Source: Astropecten irregularis (lineage: Eukaryota; Echinodermata; Asteroidea; Paxillosida; Astropectinidae). Taken from it: a stretch of 64,000 nt of DNA. Under the pieces are notes generated by a model. That model had not been told where the DNA came from. It saw nothing but the letters and a program-made list of their open reading frames with translations, and did not search any database. Shown in pieces: positions 1 through 11,600 of the stretch (within the stretch, counting starts at the first letter, position 1; each line of letters opens with the position of its first letter). A program made the position numbers and the translations under genes. The stretch is taken from positions 6,171,036 through 6,235,035 of the forward strand of contig OZ020262.1 in the NCBI GenBank assembly GCA_963971285.1, in the 5' to 3' direction.

Positions 1-464
1 GGCAACCCTAAGATTCTGGGGGTCGTATTCTGGGGTTTTTGGCAACCCTAGATTCTGGGGTTCGTATTCATGAGCACCATGCTGTGTTTCCACTGAGACA
101 ATCCCACTGAAGCAGATTACAGCCACATTTTAACTCCCAGCTGATGTAATCAGAGTCCTTGGTGTAATTACATCAGCACTGAATCATGCTAGGAGTAAAT
201 GATAACTTGTTAAGTGGTAAGGTACACGAGTTAGGTGCTAATAACTAAGAAACCCATAATAGACTGGGCATGGTCTCCATCATATCCATATGCTGAAATA
301 CAGGTTGTGGTTTTTCATTGAAACTGAAGCTCTGTATTCTTTTTCAGACCAGAGAATCTACTTCCGAACAGCAGCCAAAAGCCTCTATTTTGATACCAGT
401 AATTTTAGAATTCACAAAATGGAGCCTGAGCCTGAGCCGCGCATTAGGCCCCAGCTGTCTTTAC
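1..464. other. Intron or flank of the SRCR gene, no exon recognised
   Basis: A short direct repeat (a 16-base string starting GGCAACCCTA) opens the window at 1 and recurs near 41. The rest is unique-looking AT-rich sequence. The donor at 464-463 on the minus strand implies that transcription continues through here to exons outside the window. Confidence 0.4.
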
Positions 465-3400
465 CGGCAGGCTTGTTGCAAGCGACGTAGGCAGCAGGGT
501 CGGAAGGACCGCATGTCGCACCGGGCTCATCGTTGACCCGACACTCAAGAAGGCTCCTCTGCCACGAGTCGCACGACACCCTGAATATCAATTTCGGCCT
601 GATTTCTGAGTGGAAAAGAGAAAAGAAAAAGACAATAATGTACTTCATAAACTGCAAATTTCTCATACAGCCGCACAAATCACATGTTAGCATGCTTGTC
701 ACTTTAAAACAAATCTAGCTTACAACTACAAATTTCCTTTATAAGATTTGGATTAGCAAAATCTAACGATTCTGTTTTTGGAGTCAGGAGGGCCTGATGC
801 ATTTCAATCCTAGGTAGCATGATCTATCGAAGGCTTAATCTAAAGATCCTGCTAGGATCGAAACGCGTCAGGCTCTCCTTACTCCAAGCATTTTGATAAA
901 TTTCAGGTCATTATTTTGGCTGATGAGCAGTTTGCAGCAGTTTATTACTTGTATTAATTCTGTTTTTGAGGTAGTGACTTTGGGACTGTTTGTTTAACGC
1001 ACAGGATCTCGGATTCTGCTGATCCGGATTCCATTTTAGCGTAGGACGTGGATCCACAATTTTGGGATCCTGTGCGTTAAACAAACAGGCAGTCCCTTAA
1101 TTTTGTTTCTTAGATTTGAGGCTAGCCATGGTAGAAGTACATAAAGTATTTAGTTTTATGCTAACACCATGGGGTGGCTCTGAAAAGAGCTGGTTACTAC
1201 TGGTTACTCCAGTATATGCTCTGGCTGTCTTCAAAATAAACTGAGAATTTGCTCAAAAGTTTTGTCAGTCTTCTCTGACCTTTTTTCTTCATATACAGAA
1301 AAGCATCTAGATCTCACGCACCTATGTCATCTTGGGAAAATTTGCGGCTGTGTTTGGGAGGTCCATACCCAAGCTGACGACAGACAGTGATGGCGTCAAC
1401 GAAAGTGAAATCAGCCCCACACACGGAGCCCCAGTCCTCGTTGTATCTCACTTCCACAAGCCCCTCAAATTGAGAGGCACCACCCATAAGCCTCAACTGG
1501 TTTAAGGGATCTACGACAAACGTCCGCAAATCACAAATTAAAATAAATATTTAAAAGTAATATCATACTTTGGTTTCTGTCAAAGAAATACAGATTCATG
1601 GGCAAAAATATCAAAGCCGGGCTGAAAATAATCCCGGGCTGAAGAGTTTATCAAGTGAGTGATGCCCAATGGGAGACTTTTGAGATGTCTACTGAAGTCT
1701 CTTTTTGTTATCTCTGAGCATGCGTGCGCAATTGTGAGCATGTGCGCGTTGTTGTGCACGTGCGTGCGCGTGCGTGCGCGTGCGCTGTTGACTTGAAGAC
1801 CCATGTTCCAAAGTCTCCCATTGCGGTTTAAAAGTTAACTTCGTACTTCAAATTTTTGCCAAAGAAATACGGTGCAGATTTCAGACAATTTTTCTTTGTT
1901 CACTTTTCAACTTGACTAGGTTTGACACTGTATGCATTTTAAATACATCCTTATGGATATCATTAGTCGATCAGTTTAAAACTCTTGGGATCACAGGCAT
2001 CTTGACAAATAATTTTGTGGCCCGACCTGGCATAGGCTTGGTGATACACCTGACGCCAACTTCGTTGTCGCCGGTGCAATCTCCGCTGCATCCGTACCAG
2101 CCCAAGTTGGAGCACTCATCCAGTCTTGTTTCATTGCCGAAGCACTTCACCTTGAAATGGATAAAAAAATGTAACTATTCAGAACTTCTACCAAAATCAT
2201 TGTTTCAAGATCAACAAAACATCAATATAATATGTATTTTCCATTTTTCCATTTTTTGTTCTCTTTACAAAAGAAAACTCTGCTACCCCCAGAATATTGT
2301 ATTGGAGGTCGCAGGTTCAAATCCCACTCCAGTCAATTTTTGAAAAGTGAACAAAGAAAAAATAAACTGGAGCAGGATTTGAACCAGTGTCCGGTAACCT
2401 CCTGAATACCATACAGGTGCTCTACCAACTGATCGAGCTATGCAGCCCTACGTTGGTGGTGACCCCAATAGTCAATTATCTTTGTTTGATTGGAAGTCAG
2501 AACTCAGATGCAATCAGAAGAAATTCATGGCTTCTGACTGCCAAACGAACAAAGATAATTGACTATTGGGAACACCACCAATGTAGGGCTGGATGGCTCA
2601 GTTGGTAGAGCGCCTGTACGGTATTCAGGAGGTCGCCGGTTCGAATCCCACTCCAGTCAATTTGTCTATGTTCACTTTTCAATAACTTAATATGAATCCA
2701 GGCAGTTTCTGTTAATTGTGTGATTTGATGGAAGTCAATGTTAATCTGCTGCTGCCGAATCCTGCGCCCCTGCCCAAAAAACAATGCCTATAGTAGTCTT
2801 GATTCATGTTATTACTCGAACGTACAAACTTATTACCCGCACTGACCCACACGCACGTACATATATATCGCCAGTGGTTGTGATTACGCCCTCTTGCGTC
2901 CGTGACCTCTGACCCGTGTGGGTCGTCTTTTACCGTTGTCCAATTCACGGACGGTTGCGTATTTTACGATCTCATTAAAGTTCAGTTATCTTGACGAACT
3001 GTTCTACAGTTGTGGTTTATGTGTGTCAGGAGTTTCCCTCCCTCCTTACTGGCGTGGTGGCAGCGGTGGGATACGACCCACGCCATCGAAATGACTGGTG
3101 ACTCAAACCAGTCATGTACGTAAAGGCCTCTCTGAAACATAGTCTTGGGAATATATAAGTATAAGTATATAATAAGTATATATATGTTAATAGGCTGCGC
3201 CTGATTCAAAAGTAACGCATGCGCAGTGTGTTTCCCCCTCCGTTTTCGGGGGGGGGGGGGGGGGAGATTTTACAGGATTCCCAAGACTGTGCCTAGAGGG
3301 TTATTATAACCAAAATTGGACACCTACTTTGTCCAGGACCGAAGTGTGGAGGCCTTGAGCGAATCGATGCCCCACGCTGGCTGGGAAAGATCCAACGAAC

Positions 3401-4419
3401 CCCAGCTGCCGGCAGACGACATTAGCCTCATTGATGCCCCATCCCGTATTAGTCACCGTACCCCAGTTATCTTCATGGTAGATCTCCAGTCTACCCTCAT
3501 GGGCTCCTAGGTCCCCGTCACGAAGACGTATCTCAAAACGCTCTGATCAAAACAATCAAGAAGACAAATAAAGCAAACAAGTACACCCTAAATAAAGTAC
3601 AAGGCTCTGAGCCAGCAAAAGACACCTGGCCCAGGGCTGGCCCAACCCTGACGAGAATTGGCAAACTGGGAAGGTCCAGGCCTGGCACGCTACAGCTGGA
3701 CCAAGCCTGTTAATGCTCACCCGGCCAGGGTTGGGCCAGGGGTGGCTAAACTCGGGTGGTAGCCAGGGCTGGTCCACACCTGGATTAGGTTGGTCCAAGG
3801 GTGGTTGCCACACCCTCCTGCCAGGGTTAGGCCAAGACGGTGCCAGGGATGGACCAGGGGTTGACCAGGGGTGGACCAGGGGTGGCTTGAAGGGTGGTAA
3901 TTCATCCCACCACGTTTGAAGCTCTTGTAAAAAAGAAAGAGAACAAATAGATAAAACAACGGCTCCATTGAATTATACAAATCAGGGTTGCCCTTCATCG
4001 ACGTAGATGAGCACTATATACTCTGTGCTTGTTGAGTGCACATGAAAACGATCATGCAATGGCTCAGGTGGGATTCAAACCCACAACCTCCTGCTTACTA
4101 GTGAAGATGCCATACCGCAGGGCCACCGAGATAACTGGAGCCAGCAGGGTTAATACAAGTGGAATCCAATATCGCAGCTGGTACTGTTATTAGTGATTTT
4201 TTGTTCAGGAGAATAAGTTCTAAATGTAAAGAAGAATGACTGATGAAACAAAATAACTTAAAGATAACAATTGGTAAATATAAAAAGAAGACAAATTAAG
4301 ATTAATAAAGTATTACCTGTAGTTTGTGTCAAAGAAGATGCCACATTTATGAGGATAAGAAGGGTGCATATCTTCACACAGTGTACCCCAACATCCACAA
4401 CAATCTTGAAAATCTGCAT
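465..4419 (-). CDS. Secreted multi-SRCR-domain protein, 5' part (partial gene)
   Basis: Exons seen, in transcript order: 4419-4317, 3542-3328, 2150-2027, 1510-1322 and 580-465. The first begins with ATG and encodes 34 residues with a hydrophobic stretch (about residues 16-30) ending in small residues, read as a signal peptide; its donor is phase 1. Exons 2 and 3 make one scavenger receptor cysteine-rich domain, with VCRQLGF in exon 2 and a Cys-rich end (LDECSNLGWYGCSG) in exon 3, then a phase-1 intron. Exon 4 opens a second domain (NQLRLMGGASQFEG, VCRQLGYG) and 580-465 carries its end (SWQRSLLEC). Phases fit through exon 4; joining exon 4 to 580-465 needs one short exon that I could not find between 581 and 1321. 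SRCR proteins are extracellular binding or adhesion receptors; the ligand is unknown. The gene probably continues beyond position 1, so a membrane anchor or more domains cannot be excluded. Confidence 0.75.
781..955. repeat. Foldback element, GATCCTGCTAGGATC type
   Basis: Two arms (about 781-830 and 845-893) are inverted copies around AGGCCTGATGC / GCGTCAGGCTCTCC, followed by a tail with GCTGATGAGCAGTTTGCAGC. The same arm and tail recur near 27985-28115, 46285-46490 and, truncated, at 54285-54345, so this is a dispersed family. Confidence 0.6.
983..1100. mobile_element. Foldback MITE with TTTAACGCACAGGATC arms
   Basis: The arm GTTTGTTTAACGCACAGGATC at the left is inverted at the right end (GATCCTGTGCGTTAAACAAAC). 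About 70 bases lie between them. A second copy in the opposite orientation lies at 58883-58996. There is no coding capacity. Confidence 0.65.
1552..1617. mobile_element. Fragment of the TTAAAGG MITE family
   Basis: Matches one end of the abundant MITE (ATATCATACTTTGG, then AAAGAAATACAGATTCATGGGC). The other end is missing; a related piece lies near 1855-1875. Confidence 0.6.
2300..2505 (-). mobile_element. SINE family 1 copies (tRNA-like)
   Basis: A plus-strand 3' piece (GGTTCAAATCCCACTCCAGTC, about 2309-2335) abuts a minus-strand copy read as CTGGAGCAGGATTTGAACC through the ATAGTCAATTATCTTTG flank. The B-box-like GGTTCGAATCC and A-box-like GCTCAGTTGG are recognisable in the family. Confidence 0.65.
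2527..2690 (+). mobile_element. SINE family 1, near-complete copy
   Basis: The tRNA-like core starts GGCTGGATGGCTCAGTTGG and ends GGTTCGAATCCCACTCCAGTC. The ends can pair as a seven-base acceptor-like stem (GGCTGGA with TCCAGTC). The anticodon loop lacks the usual T33, so it is a SINE, not a working tRNA gene. It lies head to head with the minus-strand copy at 2344-2505. Other copies are near 14571, 26311, 60744 and 61174. Confidence 0.7.
3600..3915. repeat. G/C-rich degenerate tandem repeat in SRCR intron
   Basis: Short imperfect units such as CCAGGGGTGGACCAGGGGTGG and GGGCTGGTCCA repeat. Both strands stay open in several frames because of base bias; there is no protein signature. Confidence 0.5.
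3981..4195 (-). mobile_element. SINE family 2 copy
   Basis: Contains TTGCCCTTCATCGACGTAGATGAGCA, then GGTGGGATTCAAACCCACAACCTCCTGC, a tRNA-like head read on the minus strand (GCTCGGTGGCCTAGCGGTATGGCATC type). Other copies are near 5104, 11715 and 13989. Confidence 0.65.
4317..4419 (-). CDS. Signal-peptide exon of the SRCR gene
   Basis: ATG at 4419 opens 34 codons plus one base, ending at a GT donor (4316-4315). The peptide has Cys, Val and Leu/Ile-rich residues around positions 14-26 followed by VASSLTQTT. The phase-1 donor exactly matches the phase-1 acceptor of the exon at 3542, giving a Glu codon across the junction. It was placed by this phase fit and the signal-peptide character; there is no similarity evidence for the exon itself. 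Confidence 0.6.
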
Positions 4420-4610
4420 ATTCCTATCCAGGAAAAAAACAAAACAATCTGTACATTTTACTGGGGTCTACATGTATAACATCATTACATGAATGGCTTT
4501 TGTTGAAGGGAGTTTATGCCAATAGGAAATTTTAGATGCAGTAACCGTGGTTAATTACTGAAGATTGCAAAAAATAATTGTTCATAAATGAGAATAATTA
4601 ATATATGGCT

Positions 4611-4762
4611 CCAGTTGGACCCAGTAACTGGGGCGCTGAACTCCCTTTTTTTAATTTTGGGGTTGATGGTCTAGCTAGACCGACCGTTCGCCAACTAACC
4701 CCAAAATTCAAAAAGGGAGTTCAGCGCCCCAGTTACTGGGTCAAGGTTCCAGTAACTGGATC
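4611..4762. mobile_element. Foldback element
   Basis: GACCCAGTAACTGGGGCGCTGAACTCCCTTTTT at the left is inverted at the right around a central CTAGCTAG. The arms are about 60 bases. It lies upstream of the SRCR signal-peptide exon. Confidence 0.65.
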
Positions 4763-5103
4763 TAAGAGACTCCCTCCTTGAGTGTACCGCCGCACCAAAT
4801 TAAAAATAAAGCGACTGACTCTGACCATGGAGGAAGGAAGGCCAAAGGGAGGCTATACACCAGTTCGCGGCTCGCGCCAATATCATATAGCCTATCATAT
4901 AACTTTAATGACACGATGTTGGTATATACCGTCGAGTTTCAAATTCTACTCCATTTTCGCTCAATTGCAGAATACCCCTCCACTCACCTCTCCCTCATTG
5001 AAGCTGTGTACATTGTCGTTCGTGACCGCTCATATATATGTTTGTGCACAGGGCTTTTGAGTGGCAGAGTTTTCTGCAATTACTCCTTAATTTCAATACA
5101 ATT

Positions 5104-5260
5104 ATGCAAATTAGGCTTGCCCTTCATCAACGTAGATGAGCATTGAGATCAATGCTTGTTGTGTGCACATGAAAAAAAAAAATTATGCGCTGACTCAGGT
5201 AGGATTCGAACCCAATACAAAACCTGCTTAAGTAAGTACTACTACTGCAGATGCCATCTA
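5104..5260 (-). mobile_element. SINE family 2 copy, degraded
   Basis: Shares GGCTTGCCCTTCATCAACGTAGATGAGC and GGTAGGATTCGAACCC with the copies at 3981 and 13989; the distal part is diverged. Confidence 0.55.
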
Positions 5261-5659
5261 GGCCTAATACATTTTGCATACAGTTTATGATAAAAAGTTT
5301 AGTAAAAAATACTACACTACTCTACTATCGTACTACTACAGTACTAGTACTACTTAAATACTTGGCTAAAACATGTTTGAAAAAACGATCGTTTAATTCT
5401 AGAAGCTGTCATACATTACCAGGCATGTATGCTTACATTTTGCAGGAACACGTCTAAAAAAGAAATGCAGAAAATGTGAAAATTACTCCACACTTTCAGA
5501 CAGCGATGTCTTCAAACTGGAGAAAATTTACTAAATGTAAACAACACCCTTTTAGTCGGGTGCACTCCTACGACTTGACTCCGTGCAATTTACCATGACT
5601 GTAGTCTGAAGTCCTGACGTATTTGTCACGCACAGTTTTCACGCGTGTTTAAAACACAT

Positions 5660-5780
5660 GGTGGACAATATAAAACACGAACGTCACCGCGAATTTGACG
5701 AGGATTTTTATCTTTTTCATGTGATAGTTCCAGCTTGTACTGCTTTTTTTGTGATGAAATAGACAGATAAGGCCTTCCTG
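5660..5780 (+). promoter_or_regulatory. Possible DHX33 promoter and 5' non-coding exon
   Basis: A TATA-like ATATAAAA sits near 5669. A good donor (CCTG/GTAAGTAC) lies at 5781. A polypyrimidine acceptor (TTTCTTTTTCAG, ending 8524) lies 84 bases before the DHX33 start codon, so a 5'UTR intron from 5781 to 8524 is plausible. No transcript evidence is available; this is inference from splice signals only. Confidence 0.25.
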
Positions 5781-5971
5781 GTAAGTACGTTCAACTTATT
5801 TTCTATTTCCCTGTTTGGGTTTTGTTTTTACATGAAGGCAAAATTCAGGATCGGAAATGAATGAATGATCTTGATTTAGTTAGGCCTACATCCTGTTTAG
5901 CATTAAACACATTACAATGAGGGAGGGTTTGGGGAAATCCCTTAACCGTCCCTCCCTGGTTCTTGGTACTT

Positions 5972-6180
5972 GCCAGGGGCCAATTTCGTGAAGCTGTTTA
6001 GCACAAAAAAATGGCTAAGCACAAATTTGACTCTCTCAATAAAACAAACGGGAAGAATTCCATTGACATTGTATTGACGGCCATCACTTGTGTACAAACC
6101 TATGCTATGGGACCAACCATGGAGGAAGGAAAACAGATAGGGCCTTAAAATGTTTTCCTTCCTCCATGGACCAACAGAGG
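5972..6180. repeat. Foldback fragments in the SRCR-DHX33 interval
   Basis: GGGCCAATTTCGTGAAGCTGTTTAGCAC resembles the ends of the foldbacks at 20211 and 34765. About 6112-6176 holds a hairpin with inverted CCATGGAGGAAGGAAAAC arms. Confidence 0.5.
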
Positions 6181-7486
6181 GTGTTTTGATAAAAATGGCT
6201 ACCGCTGCATTCGAAGTGTATTTGTAGGTTTAATAAAAAAACACTGAAAATCTCACTTTTCAGATATGCTACCCCAGTGTACACACCTGCGATTGAAGTT
6301 TATTATGACTTGCTTACAATAAGTTAACTCTTGGAGGAAATAACCCTGTTTCCGTATGGCAGTCAGTGGAATTCTTTCCATTTGTCTCACTCAATAAAAC
6401 AAACCATCATTAGACAATTGGACATTACTGTTTATATCCTGCAGTTATCGGTTTTCGCTCCGATAACAGTAAAAATTCTCAAAAATGGAAACGAAATGGA
6501 ATATCAGAAAAATCACTCCTCACACCTTTCAACTGGACACTTCCAGATTATTATCTGTAAAAATCCTTGAAGTTCAAGTCTTTTCTTTGAAAATATTGTC
6601 CGTCATTTACAGGGACACCAATTCCGCTATGTAAACGCGACGTCATGTGTTTTCACCCCCTTGGCTGAGTGGCAAAGTTCATTGACATCGGAGTAGCTAT
6701 GGCGCACCAAGTCACTCAAAAACGGCTGGAATATTGTCCTGACTTGATTCTTTTTACTGGATTAATTGAGTTTATTTTAAAAAGGTTCTAAAACAGTCTT
6801 GATTCCAAGATTGTGAATTATAGATAATTTATCAACAATATCATGTATGACATATTTAAAGGCAAATAAAATTAAATCTAATTGTTTATCTTGATGCGAA
6901 ATATTATCACAGCATTTTTCATAATATCTGGCATCATTATGAGAGGCCTAAACATGGATACATCAGCTTATCAAAGTTAAAATTTAAAGGAGAAAAACAA
7001 AACACTGTCACTCCATTTTGAGAAAGACTTTAACACTTTTGTCTCGTTGGCACGCCATAAAAACCCAGATCGCAACAGGGTCACATGACCTGCCATCTGA
7101 CATCGGAAGAATGAAAGTTGCTTGAGCAGACGACAGTTTAGTTTGGAATTTTTGACCACAGATTGTGTCTTTTATAAACGTTTGAACATTAGCCTTAAAA
7201 TGCATTAGTAATATACACCCAAAAACACATAGTTTTTAACTTTTGAGTATCACTCACGACTGGAAACTTTATTTTCAACATCCTGAATGTTGGAGATAGC
7301 CCTGAGTGTAGTCATCACTTCAGTGATACTGATCACAAAGAATCTCGCACGATCTCGCGGTAAAAGGGAGTCGAATTTGGGGAGCGAAAACACATGTCGG
7401 GTGAAAACACATGACCGGACGATAAATTCCATTTGATATCCATACAAAATCATGGCCTTCTATAGCCCAACTAATTATAATGTGGG
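6181..7486. other. Intergenic, nothing recognised
   Basis: AT-rich, with short ORFs only and no family signature on either strand. If the 5781-8524 intron is real, this is DHX33 5'UTR intron. Confidence 0.3.
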
Positions 7487-7813
7487 ACGAATTTTCGCTC
7501 AAGCCGCTCCATCCTTAGCCACACGTCCAACCGCCTGATATACGGGGGATATGTTCGGCTCTGGTGCGCGACCGGCGCCATTAATGGCGCCGGTGTAGCA
7601 TCAGTGAATAACCAAAAAATAGATGAATACAAGATTGAAATCATTCGAATAATATATCATTGGAAAGATTAGATACTAAGGAACATTTGTGTATGTAGAA
7701 AGTGTGTGAAATGTGATGACAAGAGGGTGCGCACCAGAGCCGAACATATCCCTCGTAAATCAGGCGGTTGGACGTGTGGCTAAGGATGGAGCGGCTTGAG
7801 CGAAAATTTTCGC
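7487..7813. mobile_element. Long foldback MITE (about 80-bp arms)
   Basis: The left arm runs CGCTCAAGCCGCTCCATCC through GTTCGGCTCTGGTGCGC. The right arm (about 7729-7812) is its inverted copy. The middle of roughly 170 bases is AT-rich and non-coding. Confidence 0.75.
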
Positions 7814-8261
7814 CACGCTAGTGGGGCTAGGCCTACTACTACTTTAACTTTCAGTGAATAACAGCCAAAGAACGATAACTGGAAAGCCTTTAATTCTGCA
7901 AAGTTATTTACCTAAATATACCTTTGTTTTGTCCTCTTCATTATTATTAGAAAGGGTATTTTTGTGGAGAGAGGGGGGGGGGGCTTTGATTTTTGAGGGA
8001 ATGTGGTAAAAACGGTAACAAAGACGTACAACTTTTCACGGCCGCACGGACGGCCGTAAACCAGAATAAAGTCTAGTTTCTGCTCTCATTGTTTTTGATC
8101 CTTTGGCATGTTTGGTTGTACATGTAGGTACCAGAATAAACTAGACAAGCCAGACCAGACAAAATGGCAGAGGGGCTGTTTTCAAGTTCGTAACAAGCGC
8201 GTAAGAAAATTGAGGGGAGGGGTTGTGGAGAGTTCTGAGCAATGTGTAATAAAGCATCTTA

Positions 8262-8370
8262 CCCAGCATGCCCAAGGACTAAAGCACATGACTGGAATTG
8301 AACCCACGATTGTTAGATTGACCACGAGACTTTGAGCAAGACGCACCACTTCGCTAGGCCACGGCACTTT
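8262..8370 (-). mobile_element. SINE family 3 fragment
   Basis: On the minus strand it reads GTGGCCTAGCGAAGTGG, then GTGGTCAATC and GTGGGTTCAATTCCAG, as in the better copies at 13857, 22082, 26938 and 41253 (reverse). Confidence 0.6.
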
Positions 8371-8524
8371 AATAATGAATACAATCTAAGCCCGAGATGA
8401 ATCATGTGTGTACAGTGTTCTGTAGTACTACCGGTAAATTATATTGATCCAGAATTATAGTCATAGTCATACATTTCGGCCTAATAGTTGGTCAAATTTT
8501 TCTTTTGCTTTGTTTCTTTTTCAG

Positions 8525-8608
8525 AGCATTTTACCAACCCATCATATCACAGAAATTTGTTTCCAGAAAAAACAACTATTTTGAAAAAATAAAACAAAAA
8601 CAGCTATC
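8525..8608 (+). other. DHX33: DHX33 5'UTR part of first coding exon
   Basis: Follows a strong acceptor (polypyrimidine tract and TTTCAG ending at 8524) and leads to the ATG at 8609. It suggests that the coding exon is not the first transcribed exon. Confidence 0.4.
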
Positions 8609-11600
8609 ATGAACTCGGACACGCCGTCGCCAAAGCGACCGAGGTTCTCCCACGGCAATGGGATCAACCAATCAGAGGACTTGTACCATCACCGCTGCAC
8701 TCTGCCAATCTACCCGGCCAGGGGGAAACTGATGCGCGAGCTCCGGAAGAATGCAACCTCTATTGTGATTGGAGAGACTGGAAGTGGGAAGACGACACAG
8801 ATTCCCCAGGTAAAGCATAGCACCACACCAACTGCCCTGCCACAAGGAGGGTTACCTTATGCAGCAGGGAGTCTGTAAGGTATTGTAGGGTCAGACTGCT
8901 TGCTCAATAACTGCCCTGCCACTAAGAGGGTTACCTTATGCAGCAGGGAGTCTGTAAGGTACTGTAGGGTCAGACTGCTTGCTCAATAACTGCCCTGCCA
9001 CTAGGAGGGTTACCTTATGCAGCAGGGAGTCTGTAAGGTATTGTAGGGTCAGACTGCTTGCTCAATAACTGCCCTGCCACTAGGAGGGTTACCTTATGCA
9101 GCAGGGAGTCTGTAAGGTATTGTAGGGCCAGACTGCTTGCTCAATAACTGCCCTGCCACTAGGAGGGTTACCTTATGCAGCAGGGAGTCTGTAAGGTATT
9201 GTAGGGTCAGACTGCTTGCTCAATAACTGCCCTGCCACTAGGAGGGTTACCTTATGCAGCAGGGAGTCTGTAAGGTAGTGTAGGGTCAGACTGCTTGCTC
9301 AATAATTGCCCTGCCACGGGGAGGGTTACCTTATGCAGCAGGGAGTCTGTAAGGTATTGTAGGGTCAGACTGCTTGCTCAATAACTGCCCTGCCACTAGG
9401 AGGGTTACCCTATGCAGCAGGGAGTCTGTAAGGTGTTGTAGGGTCAGACTGCTTGCTCAATAACTGCCCTGCCACTTAGAGGGTTACCCTATGCAGCAGG
9501 GTCTGTAGGGTCTTGTAGGGTCAGACTGCTTGCTCAATAACTGCCCTGTCACTAGGAGGGTCACCTTATGCAGCAGGGAGTCTGTAAGGTACATGTATTG
9601 TAGGGTCAGACTGCTTGCTCAATAACTGCCCTGCCACTAGGACGGTTACCTTATGCAGCAGGGAGTCTGTAAGGTATTGTAGGGTCAGACTGCTTGCTCA
9701 ATAACTGCCCTGCCACTAGGAGGGTCACCTTATGCAGCAGGGAGTCTGTAAGGTACATGTATTGTAGGGTCAGACTGCTTGCTCAATAACTGCCCTGCCA
9801 CTAGGACGGTTACCTTATGCAGCAGGGAGTCTGTAAGGTATTGTAGGGTCAGACTGCTTGCTCAATAACTGCCCTGCCACTAGGAGGGTCACCTTATGCA
9901 GCAGGGAGTCTGTAAGGTACATGTATTGTAGGGTCAGACTGCTTGCTCAATAACTGCCCTGCCACTAGGACGGTTACCTTATGCAGCAGGGAGTCTGTAA
10001 GATAGTGTAGGGTCAGACTGCTTGCTCAATAACTGCCCTGCCACTGGGAGGGTTACCTTATGCAGCAGGGAGTCTGTAAGGTATTGTAGAGTCAGACTGC
10101 TTGCTCAATAACTGCCCTGCCACTAGGTGGGGTTACCTTACGCAACAGGGAGTCTGTAAGGTATTGTAGGGTCAGCCTGCTTGCTCAGTAACTGCCCTGC
10201 CACTAGGAGGGTTACCCTATGCAGCAGGGAGTCTGTAAGGTATTGTAGGGTCAGACTGCTTGCTCGATAACTGCCCTGCCACTAGGAGGGTTACCTTATG
10301 CAGCAGGGAGTCTGTAAGGTATTGTAGGGTCGGACTGCTTGCTCAATAACTGCCTTGCCACTAGGAGGTTAATACCTTATGCAGCAGGGAGTCTGTAAGG
10401 TATTGTAGGGTCAGACTGCTTGCTCAATAACTGCCCTGTCACAAGGAGGGTTACCTTATGCAGCAGGGAGTCTGTAAGGTATTGTAGGGTCAGACTGCTT
10501 GCTCAATAACTGCCCTGCCTCTAGGAGGGTTACCTTATGCAGCAGGGAGTCTGTAAGGTATTATAGGGTCAGACTACTTGCTCAATAACTGCCCTGCCAC
10601 TTAGAGGGTTACCCTATGCAGCAGGGAGTCTGTAAGGTATTGTAGGGTCAGACTGCTTGCTCAATAACTGCCCTGCCACTAGGAGGGTTACCTTATGCAG
10701 CAGGGAGTCTGTAAGGTATTGTAGGGTCAGACTGCTTGCTCAATAACTGCCCTGTAACTCTGAGATATCTTTGTTTTGTTTCAGTATTTGGTTGAAGGTG
10801 GCCTATGCAAAGGCGGTATCATAGCATGCACTCAGGTACGTACACGCAGTCATGCACAACACTGATTAATTTCTGATGCTTTTTATTTGTCGGCTGCTTT
10901 AAAACAATTTAGATTGTATACATAAAATTTTCAACTCAATCGAACATAGCATTGGTTCTAAATTGGTTAAATGAAGTTTACCCCTTTAAAGCACTCATCT
11001 ATATTGTAGGGCCTTTCTTTGGACCATGTTTAGTCAAGATTGACTGTTTAAAGGTAGAGTCATACTTTGGTAAGAAACCAAAACAGAAATGTTCACAGAT
11101 TTACCTATAACTTACAGGGTATAAAGATGGTGATGGTAGAAACATACCGTTACATTTTTTCCGCTTGAAATGCTGTATTTATCCAGAAAAGAACTTTTAA
11201 AGATCAAAAATAAAAGAGAAAAGACTTAAAAAATACTGTGGCTGTTTTTCACTGTTTTCTCAAAAAGTGGGCACCGTATGGGACTAAAATTTTCACAGAT
11301 GACTGTCACTCAATCTGCCTTGATATTTTTGTCCACGAATCTGCATTTCTTTAACAAAAAAAAGGTTGATATTACCTTTAAGGCACACATCTACATTGTA
11401 GGACTTTCCTTTGGACCAAGTTTGGTCAAGATTGGCTGTTTATCAGGAAAAAACCTCAGAAAAAAAAATTATATTTGACTGGATGACAAACTGACAAAAC
11501 ATAAGAAAAAATATCCGTGCAAAAGCAAAACCTTATCTGCTTGTGCTCGAAAAAGTCAATTTATTGAATGTTAATGTTTTATTCTCTGATTTTCTTTTCT

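Noticed and set aside
2588..2660. Possible tRNA gene
   Set aside because: It has A- and B-box-like sequence and an acceptor-like stem, but the anticodon loop lacks T33 and the unit is embedded in a repeated SINE with several other copies here.
8832..10755. CRISPR-like array of regular repeats
   Set aside because: Units are contiguous 79-bp repeats without unique spacers, in a eukaryotic intron.
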